A stretch of DNA of 64,000 nt from Massilia aurea (GCF_014200505.1 NZ_JACHBX010000006.1:1-64000); one strand, 5' to 3'; shown: positions 8,265-16,774, counted from the first letter of the stretch. The notes: generated from the letters alone by a model not told the origin. Translations and numbers: made by a program.

Positions 8265-8465
8265 ATGGCCAAGAAGGAAGAAGAACTCGATGAAGAAACG
8301 CTGGCGTTCGTCAACTGGTGTATCGAGGTCGAGGGGTTTTTAGTCGCGGGCGGCGCGACCGTACGGCAGGCGCAAGACCATATCGAAGAAGAAATCGAAT
8401 GGTTCACCGACCAGTTCTACGATTCGCTCACGCCTGAAGAGGCGGCCAAGGAAGCACTGGCGTAA
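8265..8465 (+). CDS. Small acidic protein of unknown function
   Basis: A 66-residue, strongly acidic, mostly helical protein ('KKEEELDEETLAFVNWCIEVEGF', then 'QDHIEEEIEWFTDQFYDSLTPEEAAKEAL'). The ATG at 8265 has GGGGAT just upstream; a GTG at 8247 is the alternative start. A TAGAAT sequence at about 8207 could be its own -10 box. The strong bidirectional terminator at 8484-8523 follows directly. No domain is recognised; it resembles small conserved hypothetical proteins, perhaps adaptor-like. Confidence 0.65.
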   Translation: MAKKEEELDEETLAFVNWCIEVEGFLVAGGATVRQAQDHIEEEIEWFTDQFYDSLTPEEAAKEALA

Positions 8466-8483
8466 CGACAGTATTGTCAATGA

Positions 8484-8523
8484 AAACAGGCCTGCACCGC
8501 GTGACCGCGGTGCAGGCCTGTTT
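8484..8523. terminator. Bidirectional rho-independent terminator
   Basis: A perfect 15-bp stem, CAGGCCTGCACCGCG (8487-8501) with its complement at 8506-8520 and a TGAC loop, is extended by A/T pairs at both ends. A's on the left and T's on the right let it work in both directions. It separates the convergent genes ending at 8465 and 8542. Confidence 0.92.
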
Positions 8524-8541
8524 GCTTGTGCGCGTGGCTAT

Positions 8542-9129
8542 CTAGACGCAGGCGCCCGTGCTGCGGCGACGCAGCGCGGCGGCGCCCGCCAGGCCGGCGC
8601 CGAACAGCAGGATGCTGGCCGGTTCCGGCACATCGACGGGCACGTCCGGTCCGATGATATTGCTGATGCCGGACTGTTCGATCACGGCGATGTCATTGGT
8701 GGTACTGAGGAACAAGGTATCAGCTGTCAGGAACGACAGCGCCGAACTGCCGACGCCAATTGCTTCGAAACGAATGCTCGCCAGCAGGCCGCTGCCCGAG
8801 GCGCCCGGGCCAGGGCCAAACAGGGAGCCGTAGATGAACGAGATCAGTCCCGGCTCGTTGCCGACTGCGTCGACGCCGCTGGTGGTGGTACCTGCCGTGG
8901 CCAGGAAGCCGCCTTCGGTCACATCCAGTGCGCGCAGGTAGCGCGCGTCGTAGACAAGCGAAAACTGGTAGCCCGCCAGATCGGCGATATCGGCAATTTC
9001 GACGTTATAGGTCACTGTCGTGCCAACCTGCGCGGCAGGGCCGGTATTGATGCTCAGGATGGGCGCAGCCCAGGCTTGCGTGCTGGCGCCAAGCAGGACT
9101 GCGGCGATGAAGTGTTTCCATGTGCTCAT
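8542..9129 (-). CDS. Cohesin-domain protein with PEP-CTERM sorting signal
   Basis: A 195-residue exported protein: signal peptide 1-22 (cleavage near 'AWA-AP'), a cohesin-like beta-sandwich (about 24-150), and a C-terminal PEP-CTERM signal (Val-Pro-Glu-Pro-Ala motif near 168, a hydrophobic helix, then an Arg cluster). 'GYQFSLVYDARYLRALDVTEG' and 'GSGLLASIRFEAIGVG' are characteristic cohesin strands. PEP-CTERM proteins are processed by exosortase and held at the cell surface or in the exopolysaccharide matrix. The upstream co-directional gene encodes a protease ending in a dockerin, the natural partner of a cohesin, so this is probably its surface anchor. The pairing is inference. Confidence 0.85.
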   Translation of the reverse strand: MSTWKHFIAAVLLGASTQAWAAPILSINTGPAAQVGTTVTYNVEIADIADLAGYQFSLVYDARYLRALDVTEGGFLATAGTTTSGVDAVGNEPGLISFIYGSLFGPGPGASGSGLLASIRFEAIGVGSSALSFLTADTLFLSTTNDIAVIEQSGISNIIGPDVPVDVPEPASILLFGAGLAGAAALRRRSTGACV

Positions 9130-9157
9130 TGTGTATCCCTTTTGTTGAATGGTTGAC

Positions 9158-9185
9158 GCTGGCCGGATGACGTCACCCGGCCAGC
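9158..9185. other. Hairpin between protease and cohesin genes
   Basis: Perfect 9-bp arms GCTGGCCGG (9158-9166) and CCGGCCAGC (9177-9185) enclose a partly self-complementary loop with TGACGTCA. No T-run follows on the minus strand, so it is more likely a processing or stability element between two co-transcribed genes than a true terminator; it could set their relative expression. Confidence 0.5.
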
Positions 9186-9193
9186 CGGTCGAA

Positions 9194-12100
9194 TCAGGCG
9201 CAGACCGTACCTGCCGGCACGCGCTGCGTTACGGCGTTCAAGTCGCGCAGGTTGACCACGCCATCGCCGTTCACGTCGGCGCGCGCGTCAAAACCAGCCT
9301 GGCCGGTGCGCTTGTTCATCGCTGCGCGCACCACTGCCACGTCGGCGCAGTCGACCACGCCGTCACCGGTCACGTCACCCACGACCGGCGCGTTCGCCAG
9401 TGTGAAATTGGCGTCCGAGACGTCGAAGAACACATTGCCCACGGCCTCGATCTTGATGCGGCCCTGCGTGGTCGCCAGTGCCGGGAACGTGACGTTGGCA
9501 CTGCCCGTGTTCGGCACGCTTGCCGCCAGCAGGTGTGGCCAGGTCGCGCCGCCGTCGGTCGACAGCGTGATCTTCACGTTTGCAGTGCTCACTGGCGCCA
9601 CGTTGGTGTTGGCCACGCTCCAGGTCACGGTCTGCGGGCCGGCGTTGATGGTGGCCGCCGTGTTGGGCGACGTGACCAGGAACGGACCGGCCGCAGGCGC
9701 CAGCACCAGCGTCGTGGTGGCGCTGTTGACGCCGCCACGGCCGTCACGCGCCGTCAGCTTGAAGTTCAGCGACGCCGGCGCCGCGTTGGCCCCGAAGCCC
9801 ACGTAGGCAGCCGTTGGCAGGAACTCCGAGAAGCAGTCGATCTGCGCAGCCGTCAGTGGTGTGCTGGCCGCCGGGCAGGCGCCGGTCGCGGCATTGGTGT
9901 TGTTGGCCAGGATTTGCGCCATGTCCGGGAACACGCGGGTCGGATCGGTGGTCACCTGGTTCTGGCCTGGCGATGAGTACTCGAGCGTACCGGCGCTGGT
10001 CACGATGGCACGCGTGCCGAACTGGCGGAACAACGGGCCGTTGAGCTTGACGTTGTCGATCAGCGAGGTACCGGCGCTGCTGCCCCGGTCGTTCTGCTCC
10101 CACATATACGTCACGGTATCGTCGTCGCCATCGACGGCGCTGCCGGTCAGGGCGAATGGCGTGCGCACCGGGATCGTGAAGCTCGGTGGCACGGTGACGC
10201 TCGGCGCCGAATTGGTCGTACCCGCGACGCTGCCGCCGCGGGTGGTCGGGCCGCCGCGTGCGACTTCACCAATGAAGCCGGCGCCACCGCCGGTGACATT
10301 GCTCACCATCAGCGAAGGCACGTTGGTGCCGGCGAGCGTGCCGTTGAACGTCACGGTGAAGGCCGTGTCGGACAGCCCGGTGACCGACACGGTGGCGCCG
10401 GCTGGCCAGCCAGCAATACCTTCGATGGCCGCCTTGACGGCCGTAGCGGTGTAGTTGGGGCCGCGCACGATCGGGGCCGACAGGTTGCCGTTATAGCTCA
10501 GCTGGAACTGCTGGCCGTCGGTCGCAAAGCCGGTCAGGGCGCCTACCTGCACTTCGTTGAGATTGATCTCGGCGCTTGAGGTATAGGCCACGATCTCGTC
10601 GAAGCTGCGCTGCGACCAGTATGGATCGCTGTGTGGCTGCAGGTTGTCGACGCCGCAGATGCCGGCGTACGCCATGATCGACGAGCCACTGCCCGGCTCG
10701 ACCGAGGTGGTGGCGCTGCGGTTGCCGCCACTGCAGCTGCCTACCGTGCCATTGAAGGTATGGTTGCCCGAGAACTGGTGACCCAGTTCGTGCGCGACGT
10801 AATCGACGGCGAAGAAGTCGCCGACGGGGGTCGGGATGCCGGTGCAGCCCTGGGCCTTGGCGTTGCCGCCCACGACACCCAGGCTGGCGACGCCGCCGCC
10901 ATTCAAGCCGAGGGCGATGTGGCCCACGTCGAAGTTACTGGCGCCCGCCAGCAGGCCGGTGACGATACGGTTGCGGGACAGGGTGCTGCCCGTGCAGCCG
11001 GATGCCTGGGCCGGCGTGTAGCAGGCCGCGCCGCCGCAGGGGCCATCCGTGCCGGTCATCTGGGCCGCCGTATTCAGGTTGAGCGCATCGGTGGCGTCGA
11101 TCAGCACCAGGCTGATCGAGGTTTCGTCTTCGTAGACCTGCGTCACGCGGTTGATCAGCGTGACCTTGGCGGCGGTGACGTTGGCAGGACCGAAGTAGGT
11201 GGCATAGCTCGGGTCGGTCACCAGCGCCAGGCGGTAGGTGCGCAGGGCGCTGCCGACGACGGCATTGGCCGCCATGCCGGCATCGACCACGCGGTAGGGC
11301 GCGCTGGTGCTGTTGCGGCCGTCGGAGGCGGTGATGTCGAACGCGCCCTGGCGCGCTGCGGCAGCCGGCAGCGTCACGCTGATCGCGCCGTTTTTGTCGG
11401 CGGTAGCTGTGGCATTGTGCAGCGCCACGCCGTCGCCATCGGCCGCGATGTTCAGGCTGACGCTGGCGCCCGGGGCAAAGCCGGCGCCGGTGACCACGAC
11501 GCTGTCGCCTTCCTGGTAGAACGAGCGCGACAGGCTCAGCTGCGGCTCGATCGAGCCCTCGATCAGGGGGCCGCGTGGATTGATCAGGTCGGCGCGCGTG
11601 TAGCTGGCGTAGACGCTGGTGTCATTGCGGTAGTACGGATCGACATACCAGCCGCCGTCCGGCGAGCGCACCGATGCGTGCAGGCCAAGCTGCGTGATGT
11701 CCATGCGCAGCGTGGCGCGTGGATCGTCGACGCCCTTGCCGCGATAGGTCTTGATGTCGGGGTGTTTGGCAGCCAGACCTGGCTCCATGACCGGCGATTC
11801 TTCGAGCGTGAAGCGCTGGTAGCCGCCGTCCGGGTGCGGCAGCGAGATGGTCAGGCCGCTCGCCGACAGGTCACCGCTGCGCGCCATCGGCGCTTCGCGG
11901 GCAACGCCCCGGATACCGGCCAGATCGAGGCTGGCAGCGCGCACGCGGCGCAGTTGCAGGGCCGGGGTTTTGGCGCTGGAAGTGCGCGCGGTCGTTGATG
12001 CCGCCGGCACCGTCAAGTCCTGCCAGAATGCGGCTGCGCGCTGATTCTGTACCTGCACAGGACCGACTTGCGCCGCCAGCACGGATGGTGTACCAGCAAC

Positions 12101-12205
12101 GAGGGCCAGCGCAACGCAGAGCGCGAGCGAGCCTTTTTTCAGGGGGGCGGTGTGCAGCTGGCTTTGCTTGCCGTGGTACGGCGAGCTCGAAGGCTTCGTT
12201 CTCAT
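9194..12205 (-). CDS. Secreted reprolysin-like zinc metalloprotease with C-terminal dockerin
   Basis: A 1003-residue exported protease. A long signal peptide (charged N-terminus, hydrophobic core about residues 27-45, 'VLA-AQ') is followed by a propeptide-like region (about 80-205), an IPT-like beta domain (about 215-305), and a catalytic domain with HELGHQFSGNH (zinc ligands His472, His476, His482; catalytic Glu473) and a Met-turn 'SIMAYAG' near 511. Beta-sandwich regions follow, then a type I dockerin in the last 55 residues with two F-hand repeats, 'DVTGDGVVDCADV' and 'DVNGDGVVNLRDL'. The start at 12205 has AAGGA 7 bases upstream; the longer frame to 12301 lacks one. The following gene encodes a cohesin. 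Confidence 0.9.
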   Translation of the reverse strand: MRTKPSSSPYHGKQSQLHTAPLKKGSLALCVALALVAGTPSVLAAQVGPVQVQNQRAAAFWQDLTVPAASTTARTSSAKTPALQLRRVRAASLDLAGIRGVAREAPMARSGDLSASGLTISLPHPDGGYQRFTLEESPVMEPGLAAKHPDIKTYRGKGVDDPRATLRMDITQLGLHASVRSPDGGWYVDPYYRNDTSVYASYTRADLINPRGPLIEGSIEPQLSLSRSFYQEGDSVVVTGAGFAPGASVSLNIAADGDGVALHNATATADKNGAISVTLPAAAARQGAFDITASDGRNSTSAPYRVVDAGMAANAVVGSALRTYRLALVTDPSYATYFGPANVTAAKVTLINRVTQVYEDETSISLVLIDATDALNLNTAAQMTGTDGPCGGAACYTPAQASGCTGSTLSRNRIVTGLLAGASNFDVGHIALGLNGGGVASLGVVGGNAKAQGCTGIPTPVGDFFAVDYVAHELGHQFSGNHTFNGTVGSCSGGNRSATTSVEPGSGSSIMAYAGICGVDNLQPHSDPYWSQRSFDEIVAYTSSAEINLNEVQVGALTGFATDGQQFQLSYNGNLSAPIVRGPNYTATAVKAAIEGIAGWPAGATVSVTGLSDTAFTVTFNGTLAGTNVPSLMVSNVTGGGAGFIGEVARGGPTTRGGSVAGTTNSAPSVTVPPSFTIPVRTPFALTGSAVDGDDDTVTYMWEQNDRGSSAGTSLIDNVKLNGPLFRQFGTRAIVTSAGTLEYSSPGQNQVTTDPTRVFPDMAQILANNTNAATGACPAASTPLTAAQIDCFSEFLPTAAYVGFGANAAPASLNFKLTARDGRGGVNSATTTLVLAPAAGPFLVTSPNTAATINAGPQTVTWSVANTNVAPVSTANVKITLSTDGGATWPHLLAASVPNTGSANVTFPALATTQGRIKIEAVGNVFFDVSDANFTLANAPVVGDVTGDGVVDCADVAVVRAAMNKRTGQAGFDARADVNGDGVVNLRDLNAVTQRVPAGTVCA

Positions 12206-12511
12206 GCGTAGTCCTTTCGCGACTGGTGGGCGTGGGTCGTTGTGGTAAGCGTTGATGCGTCTTCCGTAGCTTCCTCGTGGTGCCAGCGATGCGTTGCACA
12301 TCGAATTTCGCGATGAAAATAATGCAATGCGGGCGCATTGATATTATTGCTGCATTGATATTGAACGCAAGTAAATACTTTCTTGTTGTAATCCTGTTGA
12401 AATAATTGGTTTGGCCAATTGCGGTGCTGGCTTGCGGTCTTTTATCGTGCTAAATATGCACGCTTATGTCCGCTGCATACTTGTTGATAAATAAAGCTTG
12501 AGACGAAAAAA
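12206..12511. promoter_or_regulatory. AT-rich leader upstream of the metalloprotease
   Basis: 306 bp without a gene, notably AT-rich between about 12310 and 12500. It holds a 10-bp direct repeat GCATTGATAT at 12335-12344 and 12352-12361 (17-bp period) and an overlapping inverted repeat CAATGCG-GG-CGCATTG (12325-12340). These look like sites for a regulator controlling the protease-cohesin unit. The IS1595 element ends at its upstream edge and may have displaced upstream control sequence. No promoter hexamers could be fixed with confidence. Confidence 0.45.
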
Positions 12512-12527
12512 GGCGCATTCAACGTTA
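12504..12527. repeat. IS left end: 8-bp target duplication plus terminal inverted repeat
   Basis: CGAAAAAA (12504-12511) is the target-site duplication. GGCGCATTCAACGTTA (12512-12527) is the terminal inverted repeat and matches the other end at 15 of 16 positions. The transposase stop codon lies inside this repeat. Confidence 0.92.
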
Positions 12528-13580
12528 TCTGTTGATGAAGCCGATTGCGATGCTTAGCAATTGTTCTGCAGAACTAACCCGCCTGCCGTCCAATGCCCAA
12601 CGCCAACCCAGATAATTGGGCAGATAGCGTGACGCAACGCCACGAAAGCCCAACAGCCAGTTCTTGAAGCGCTGGTGATAGGCATTCACGTTCTGTACGT
12701 GGATGGCGCGACTGCCCGAATGCCGGACCCTGACGCCAGCGCGCAGGTTGACGGCCTCGTGCGCAATCCGGTGCTTGCGTGCAAAGGCGCGATAGGCGGC
12801 ATGGCTGTCGCTGACCAGCAGCGCCTGCGGATCGAGCCTGGGCAGCAGATCGCGCTCGAGTTGGGCCGCGGTCAGTGCGCCGCGGCCGGTAACGGCATCG
12901 ACCGTGCCTCCGCTGCGGTCGCGCGCCACCAGGATGCAATCGAGCTGCGTTGAAATGCCACGCTTGGTGGCGTGGCCGCCGCGCCGGCGTGGCGGGCGAT
13001 CGAGCGTGCGCGATCCTTTTTGTGATTCGAGCAGGAACGTTTCGTCAGCCTCGACGATGCCATTCAGGGATGCAGGCCGGTCGAACTTGACCCAATCAAG
13101 GAAGCGGTGGCGCCACCGGAATGCGGTATTGCGGTGCACGCCAACCCGATCTGCGCCCTTTCGCACCGATAGTGAATCGAGCAGCACCTGAGAATACGTA
13201 ATCCACTTGGCCTTGAGCCTGAGCCTTGCCAGCGGTGTGCCGCTCAGGTCGTTGAATGTGCGCCCGCAAGCGCAGCAGCGAAAGCGCTGCAGGTCGTTGG
13301 CGAAGCCGTGCCGGTGGCAGCGCCCGTTGCCACAGCTGGGACAGCAGCGGCCAGGCGCTCTGGCCTGAGCAATCAGCGCCACGACCTGGGCGAGGCCGGC
13401 CGCAGGATGCAAGGCGTCGAGCACTTGCCGGCGCTGCGGCTGATTCAGCGATGGCAGCCTGGCAAACCAGCTCTTGAAACCTGGCGCTTTCATGACCGAC
13501 TCCTGGCATTGGGAACAGGAGTTGGACCACCGGGCTGCTCATCAGTTCAAAGCTCGCCTCTATTTAACGTTGACTGCGCC
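12512..13580 (-). mobile_element. IS1595-family insertion sequence, complete
   Basis: A 1069-bp element bounded by 16-bp inverted repeats that differ at one position (GGCGCATTCAACGTTA and, inverted, GGCGCAGTCAACGTTA) and flanked by the identical 8-bp duplication CGAAAAAA. An 8-bp duplication and a transposase with an N-terminal zinc ribbon and ISXO2-like DDE domain are typical of IS1595. The transposase frame is intact and both ends are present, so the copy may be active and recent. It inserted in the T-tract of the terminator following the M16 genes. Confidence 0.93.
12525..13493 (-). CDS. IS1595-family transposase
   Basis: A 322-residue transposase. An N-terminal zinc ribbon (CPSC at 51-54 and CCAC near 73-76, 'RFRCCACGRTF') is followed by an ISXO2-like DDE domain. 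The catalytic acids are Asp150 ('GIVEADETF') and Asp229 ('LLVSDSHAAY'), and the third catalytic position falls in 'NVNAYHQRFKNWLLGFRGV' near residue 270. Between them is an Arg-rich stretch (about 162-178). The frame is intact. GGAG lies 6-7 bases before the ATG. Confidence 0.95.
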   Translation of the reverse strand: MKAPGFKSWFARLPSLNQPQRRQVLDALHPAAGLAQVVALIAQARAPGRCCPSCGNGRCHRHGFANDLQRFRCCACGRTFNDLSGTPLARLRLKAKWITYSQVLLDSLSVRKGADRVGVHRNTAFRWRHRFLDWVKFDRPASLNGIVEADETFLLESQKGSRTLDRPPRRRGGHATKRGISTQLDCILVARDRSGGTVDAVTGRGALTAAQLERDLLPRLDPQALLVSDSHAAYRAFARKHRIAHEAVNLRAGVRVRHSGSRAIHVQNVNAYHQRFKNWLLGFRGVASRYLPNYLGWRWALDGRRVSSAEQLLSIAIGFINR

Positions 13581-13588
13581 CGAAAAAA
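13565..13588. repeat. IS right end: terminal inverted repeat plus 8-bp target duplication
   Basis: TAACGTTGACTGCGCC (13565-13580) is the inverted copy of the left end; CGAAAAAA (13581-13588) repeats the sequence at 12504-12511 exactly. The duplicated bases belong to the poly-T tract of the adjacent terminator as read on the minus strand. Confidence 0.92.
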
Positions 13589-13612
13589 TGCCCCGTGAGT
13601 GACACGGGGCAT
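13583..13612 (-). terminator. Rho-independent terminator of the M16 peptidase operon
   Basis: Read on the minus strand, a 10-bp stem (ATGCCCCGTG at 13588-13597 pairing with 13603-13612, 5-base loop) is followed by six T's (13583-13588). It follows the stop of the gene ending at 13636. The IS insertion duplicated the T-tract, so the terminator remains complete. Confidence 0.9.
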
Positions 13613-13635
13613 GCATGGGTACTGCGCTGGTCCGG

Positions 13636-15042
13636 TTACTTGTCCTGGACCGTGAATTCGCCATACGGCGCCAGCTGCGCATCGAGCTTGGAAGGGTCGC
13701 CGACGATCACGATCGACTGGTTCTCGGGCGCAAAATATTTCTGCGCCACCGTGCGCACCTGCTGCGGCGTGACCTTGCGCATCAGCGGCACGTAGTCGCC
13801 CAGGAACTCGGGCGGCAAGCCCACCAGCCAGTTGGCGGCCAGCGTGTTGGCCACCGAACGCTGCAACTGGTTATTCAGCAGGTAGCCGCCGGCGACATAG
13901 CGCTTGTTCATGTCCATCTCGGCCGTCGTGACCAGCTCGCTGCCCAGGCGCTTGTACTCCTTGAAGTATTCGGCCAGCGCCGCGCCCGTCACTTCATTGC
14001 GCACGTCGGCGCCGCCAACCATCATGCCGCCTGCGCGGCTCATGCGCGCACCGGCCGAGGCCCCATAGGTGTAGCCTTTTTCTTCGCGCAGATTGGTGTT
14101 GATCCGGCTCGAGAAGCCCCCGCCGATGATGGTGCTGGTCAGGCGCAACGGGATCTGGTCGGCGGCGCTGGCCGCGATGCCAGGGCTGCCCACGCGCAGC
14201 GTCGACTGCACGCTGCCATCGCGCTTGAGCAGGATGCGCGCCGGCTTCACGTTCGTGGCGACGGCAGGCGTGTCCGGCAAGGCCGCGCCGCTGGCCTTCC
14301 AGTCGCCAAATGCGGCTTGCGCCAGCTTCAGCGCTTCCGCTTCGGTGATGCGCCCCGTGATGACCAGCAGCGCGCGGTCCGGACGGAAGCGCTTCGCGTG
14401 CTCGGTGCGCAGCAGTGCTGCGCTCACGGCATTGATCGACTCGGCGGTCGGATCGGTGCGGCTGTACGGATGGTCGAGGTAGACCGCTTTCTTGATCGCG
14501 CGCTCGGCGCGGAAACCCGGCTGGGTTTCGGCCACGCGCAGCGCCTGCAGCGCATTGGCTTTCGCCAGCGCTACTTCGTTCTCGGGGAACGATGGCTGGC
14601 GCGCGATCTCGGCCATCAGCTCCAGCATGCCGCCCGCCTGCGAGGCGACGGCGTTGGCCGACAGGATGATGCCGTCCGAAGCCGGGCTGGCGGCCACTTC
14701 ACCGCCCATGCCTTGCGCCGCTTCGGCGATGGCGCGCGAATCGCGCCTGGTCGTGCCTTCGTTGAGCATCCCGGCGAGCATCGCCGCAAAGCCGCCCTGG
14801 GCCGGCGCGTCGGCTGCAAAGCCGGCGCCGCGCAGTGCCAGCACGAAGTCCACGCGGGGCAAGCCCTGGCGCGGCACGACCCAGACGGTCAAGCCGTTGG
14901 CCAGCGTCTGCTTGCCGATCTTCGGTGCGGGAATCGATTTTTCCTGGCCATACGCAGGCATGCCGTTTGGCGTTTTGGTTTGTGCATGCAGCGTCGGCGC
15001 GAACGCCAGCGAGACGGCAAGCGCGAGCATCAATTTGTTCAT
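13636..15042 (-). CDS. Exported M16-family peptidase homologue without the zinc motif
   Basis: A 468-residue protein with a signal peptide (about 1-20, 'HAQ'). It has the M16 fold, but where M16 enzymes have HxxEH the sequence reads 'GGFAAMLAGMLNEGTT', so the zinc ligands are lost. The R/Y motif region 'LREEKGYTYGASAG' (about residue 335) is kept. This is the pattern of the non-catalytic partner of two-subunit M16B peptidases. It starts 10 bp after the catalytic partner's stop, and the two probably form a periplasmic heterodimer that degrades peptides. Confidence 0.9.
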   Translation of the reverse strand: MNKLMLALAVSLAFAPTLHAQTKTPNGMPAYGQEKSIPAPKIGKQTLANGLTVWVVPRQGLPRVDFVLALRGAGFAADAPAQGGFAAMLAGMLNEGTTRRDSRAIAEAAQGMGGEVAASPASDGIILSANAVASQAGGMLELMAEIARQPSFPENEVALAKANALQALRVAETQPGFRAERAIKKAVYLDHPYSRTDPTAESINAVSAALLRTEHAKRFRPDRALLVITGRITEAEALKLAQAAFGDWKASGAALPDTPAVATNVKPARILLKRDGSVQSTLRVGSPGIAASAADQIPLRLTSTIIGGGFSSRINTNLREEKGYTYGASAGARMSRAGGMMVGGADVRNEVTGAALAEYFKEYKRLGSELVTTAEMDMNKRYVAGGYLLNNQLQRSVANTLAANWLVGLPPEFLGDYVPLMRKVTPQQVRTVAQKYFAPENQSIVIVGDPSKLDAQLAPYGEFTVQDK

Positions 15043-15052
15043 GATGCGCTCC

Positions 15053-16468
15053 TTATTTGTTCGCGCCGGCAGGCGCAGTGGTGGTGGTGGCAGACGTGGC
15101 GGCGGTCTTGGCGGCCTCGATCATCGCGGCCGGTTTGCGGTCGATGACGGTGCGGTTGGTCGGCACCAGATAGGTCTTGACGACGCGCTGGATGTCGCTC
15201 GAGGTCACGCCGTCGATCCAGCCCGGAATCTTGTTGACGACATTGGCGTCGCCCCACAGCACCTGCAGCTTGGCCATCGTGTCGGCACGGTTGACGAAGC
15301 TTTCCAGCTTGTTGTTCCAGTCGGCAAGCATGCGCGTCTTGACCCGCTTGAGCGTGGCATCGTCGACACCGTCCCTGGCCACCTTGGCGATCTCTTCATC
15401 CATGGCCTTGAGGATGGCGTCCGCGCTGCTGTCGGGCTTGTACAGCGCATGCACGGTCATCAAGGTAGGGCCGTTGTATTCCCACGGGCTGGTCAGGCCA
15501 AACAGGATGTCGACATTCAGTGCGATTTCGCGGCCCTTGACCAGGCCCTGATAGAACAGCGACGCATCGCCGCCGCCCAGCAGTTCGGCCAGCACGGCGA
15601 CCGGCGCCTGGTCGCGGCTGCCGCGCTCCGGCACCTTCCAGGCTGCCGCGATTGCCGGCACCTGGGCCAGTGCGTCGCTTTGCTGCAGGCGTTTTTCGGC
15701 CGTGTTGAGGGGCTCGCTGAAATCCGTGCCCTTCGGTACCGGCCGCGCAGGAATGGCGCCGAAGTATTTCTGCGCCAGCGCAAAGCCCTGCTGCGGCGTG
15801 ATGTCGCCGGCGATGGCCAGCACCGCGTTGTTCGGGCCGTAGTAGTCGCGGTGGAACGCGCGCACGTCGTCCAGGCTGGCGTTTTCCAGGTCTTCGAAGC
15901 TGCCGTAGCCGTCGTGGTTGTTTTCCCATTTCTGGAACGCATGCTGGCTGATGTCGATCCACATGAAGCCGCCATATGGCTGGTTCTTCACATTGACGCG
16001 GATTTCTTCCTTGACGACGTCCTGCTGGTTCTTCAGCGTGGTGGCGCTGAAGTCGAGCGTCTTCATGCGGTCCGCTTCCAGCCACAGGATCGGCTCGAGT
16101 GCCGAGCTTGGCACGGTCTCGATGTAGTTGGTGAAGTCAGGACGGGTCGAGCCATTGTTCCAGCCGCCGCCGCCCGTGATCGTCGTATCAAAGATGCCCT
16201 TCGGCGCATTCGGCGTGCCCTGGAACATCAGGTGTTCGAACAGGTGCGCGAAGCCCGTGCGGTTCTTCGGCTCGAGGCGCATGCCGACGTGGTAGACGAC
16301 CGAGACGCCGACGGTGGGCGAGGTGCGGTCTTCCGACACGATCACGGTCAGGCCGTTGTCGAGTTTCTTCATGGTGACCGGCAAGGTCCACCCATCAGCC
16401 GGTGCGGCAAATGCCGACATCGACAGGGTGAACCCGGCCAGCAGGGCGGGGTAGTGGCGCATGCGCAT
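15053..16468 (-). CDS. Exported M16-family zinc peptidase, catalytic subunit
   Basis: A 471-residue protein with a signal peptide (about 1-22, 'AFA-AP'). The inverted zinc motif HLFEH (His75, Glu78, His79) lies in 'TGFAHLFEHLMFQGT', and the distal Glu is near 154-155 in 'DVVKEEIRVN'. A second M16 domain (about 210-400) is present, and the C-terminus is a low-complexity Ala/Thr tail. First gene of the pair with the inactive homologue downstream. M16B pairs act as peptidasomes on unfolded peptides; the natural substrate here is unknown. Confidence 0.92.
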   Translation of the reverse strand: MRMRHYPALLAGFTLSMSAFAAPADGWTLPVTMKKLDNGLTVIVSEDRTSPTVGVSVVYHVGMRLEPKNRTGFAHLFEHLMFQGTPNAPKGIFDTTITGGGGWNNGSTRPDFTNYIETVPSSALEPILWLEADRMKTLDFSATTLKNQQDVVKEEIRVNVKNQPYGGFMWIDISQHAFQKWENNHDGYGSFEDLENASLDDVRAFHRDYYGPNNAVLAIAGDITPQQGFALAQKYFGAIPARPVPKGTDFSEPLNTAEKRLQQSDALAQVPAIAAAWKVPERGSRDQAPVAVLAELLGGGDASLFYQGLVKGREIALNVDILFGLTSPWEYNGPTLMTVHALYKPDSSADAILKAMDEEIAKVARDGVDDATLKRVKTRMLADWNNKLESFVNRADTMAKLQVLWGDANVVNKIPGWIDGVTSSDIQRVVKTYLVPTNRTVIDRKPAAMIEAAKTAATSATTTTAPAGANK

Positions 16469-16774
16469 GGGGACCTCGAAATGGATCGCAATGAAATGGG
16501 TATGACCGGGACGCGGTGCGCCACCGGCGAAACATCTTAGCGCAATGGCATGCTTAAAAAGAATGTTTTTCTTGCGCTGGCGCAGGACGATGCGGGGTCA
16601 TGCGTGCTGCATCGATCCCTGGCAGTTCTGCCCCAATCCGCCACCGTCACGCAGCTCGGGCGCCGTTTTTTGCAGTTCATCGCATGCATTGCGGCGGCGC
16701 TTGACTTTCGGGCTATAGTTTCATCATGACAAGTCCCGGCATTGGCCCGGGCCGCAACACACTGGAGACCCTCG
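16469..16774. other. Intergenic region between divergent M16 and GIN-domain genes
   Basis: 306 bp that must hold promoters for the divergent M16 pair and the GIN-domain gene. TTGACT near 16703 and TATAGT near 16716 are visible but too close to form one standard promoter. An AT-rich patch with AAAAAG and TTTTTCTTG lies near 16555-16575. No gene, RNA or repeat is supported. Confidence 0.4.
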
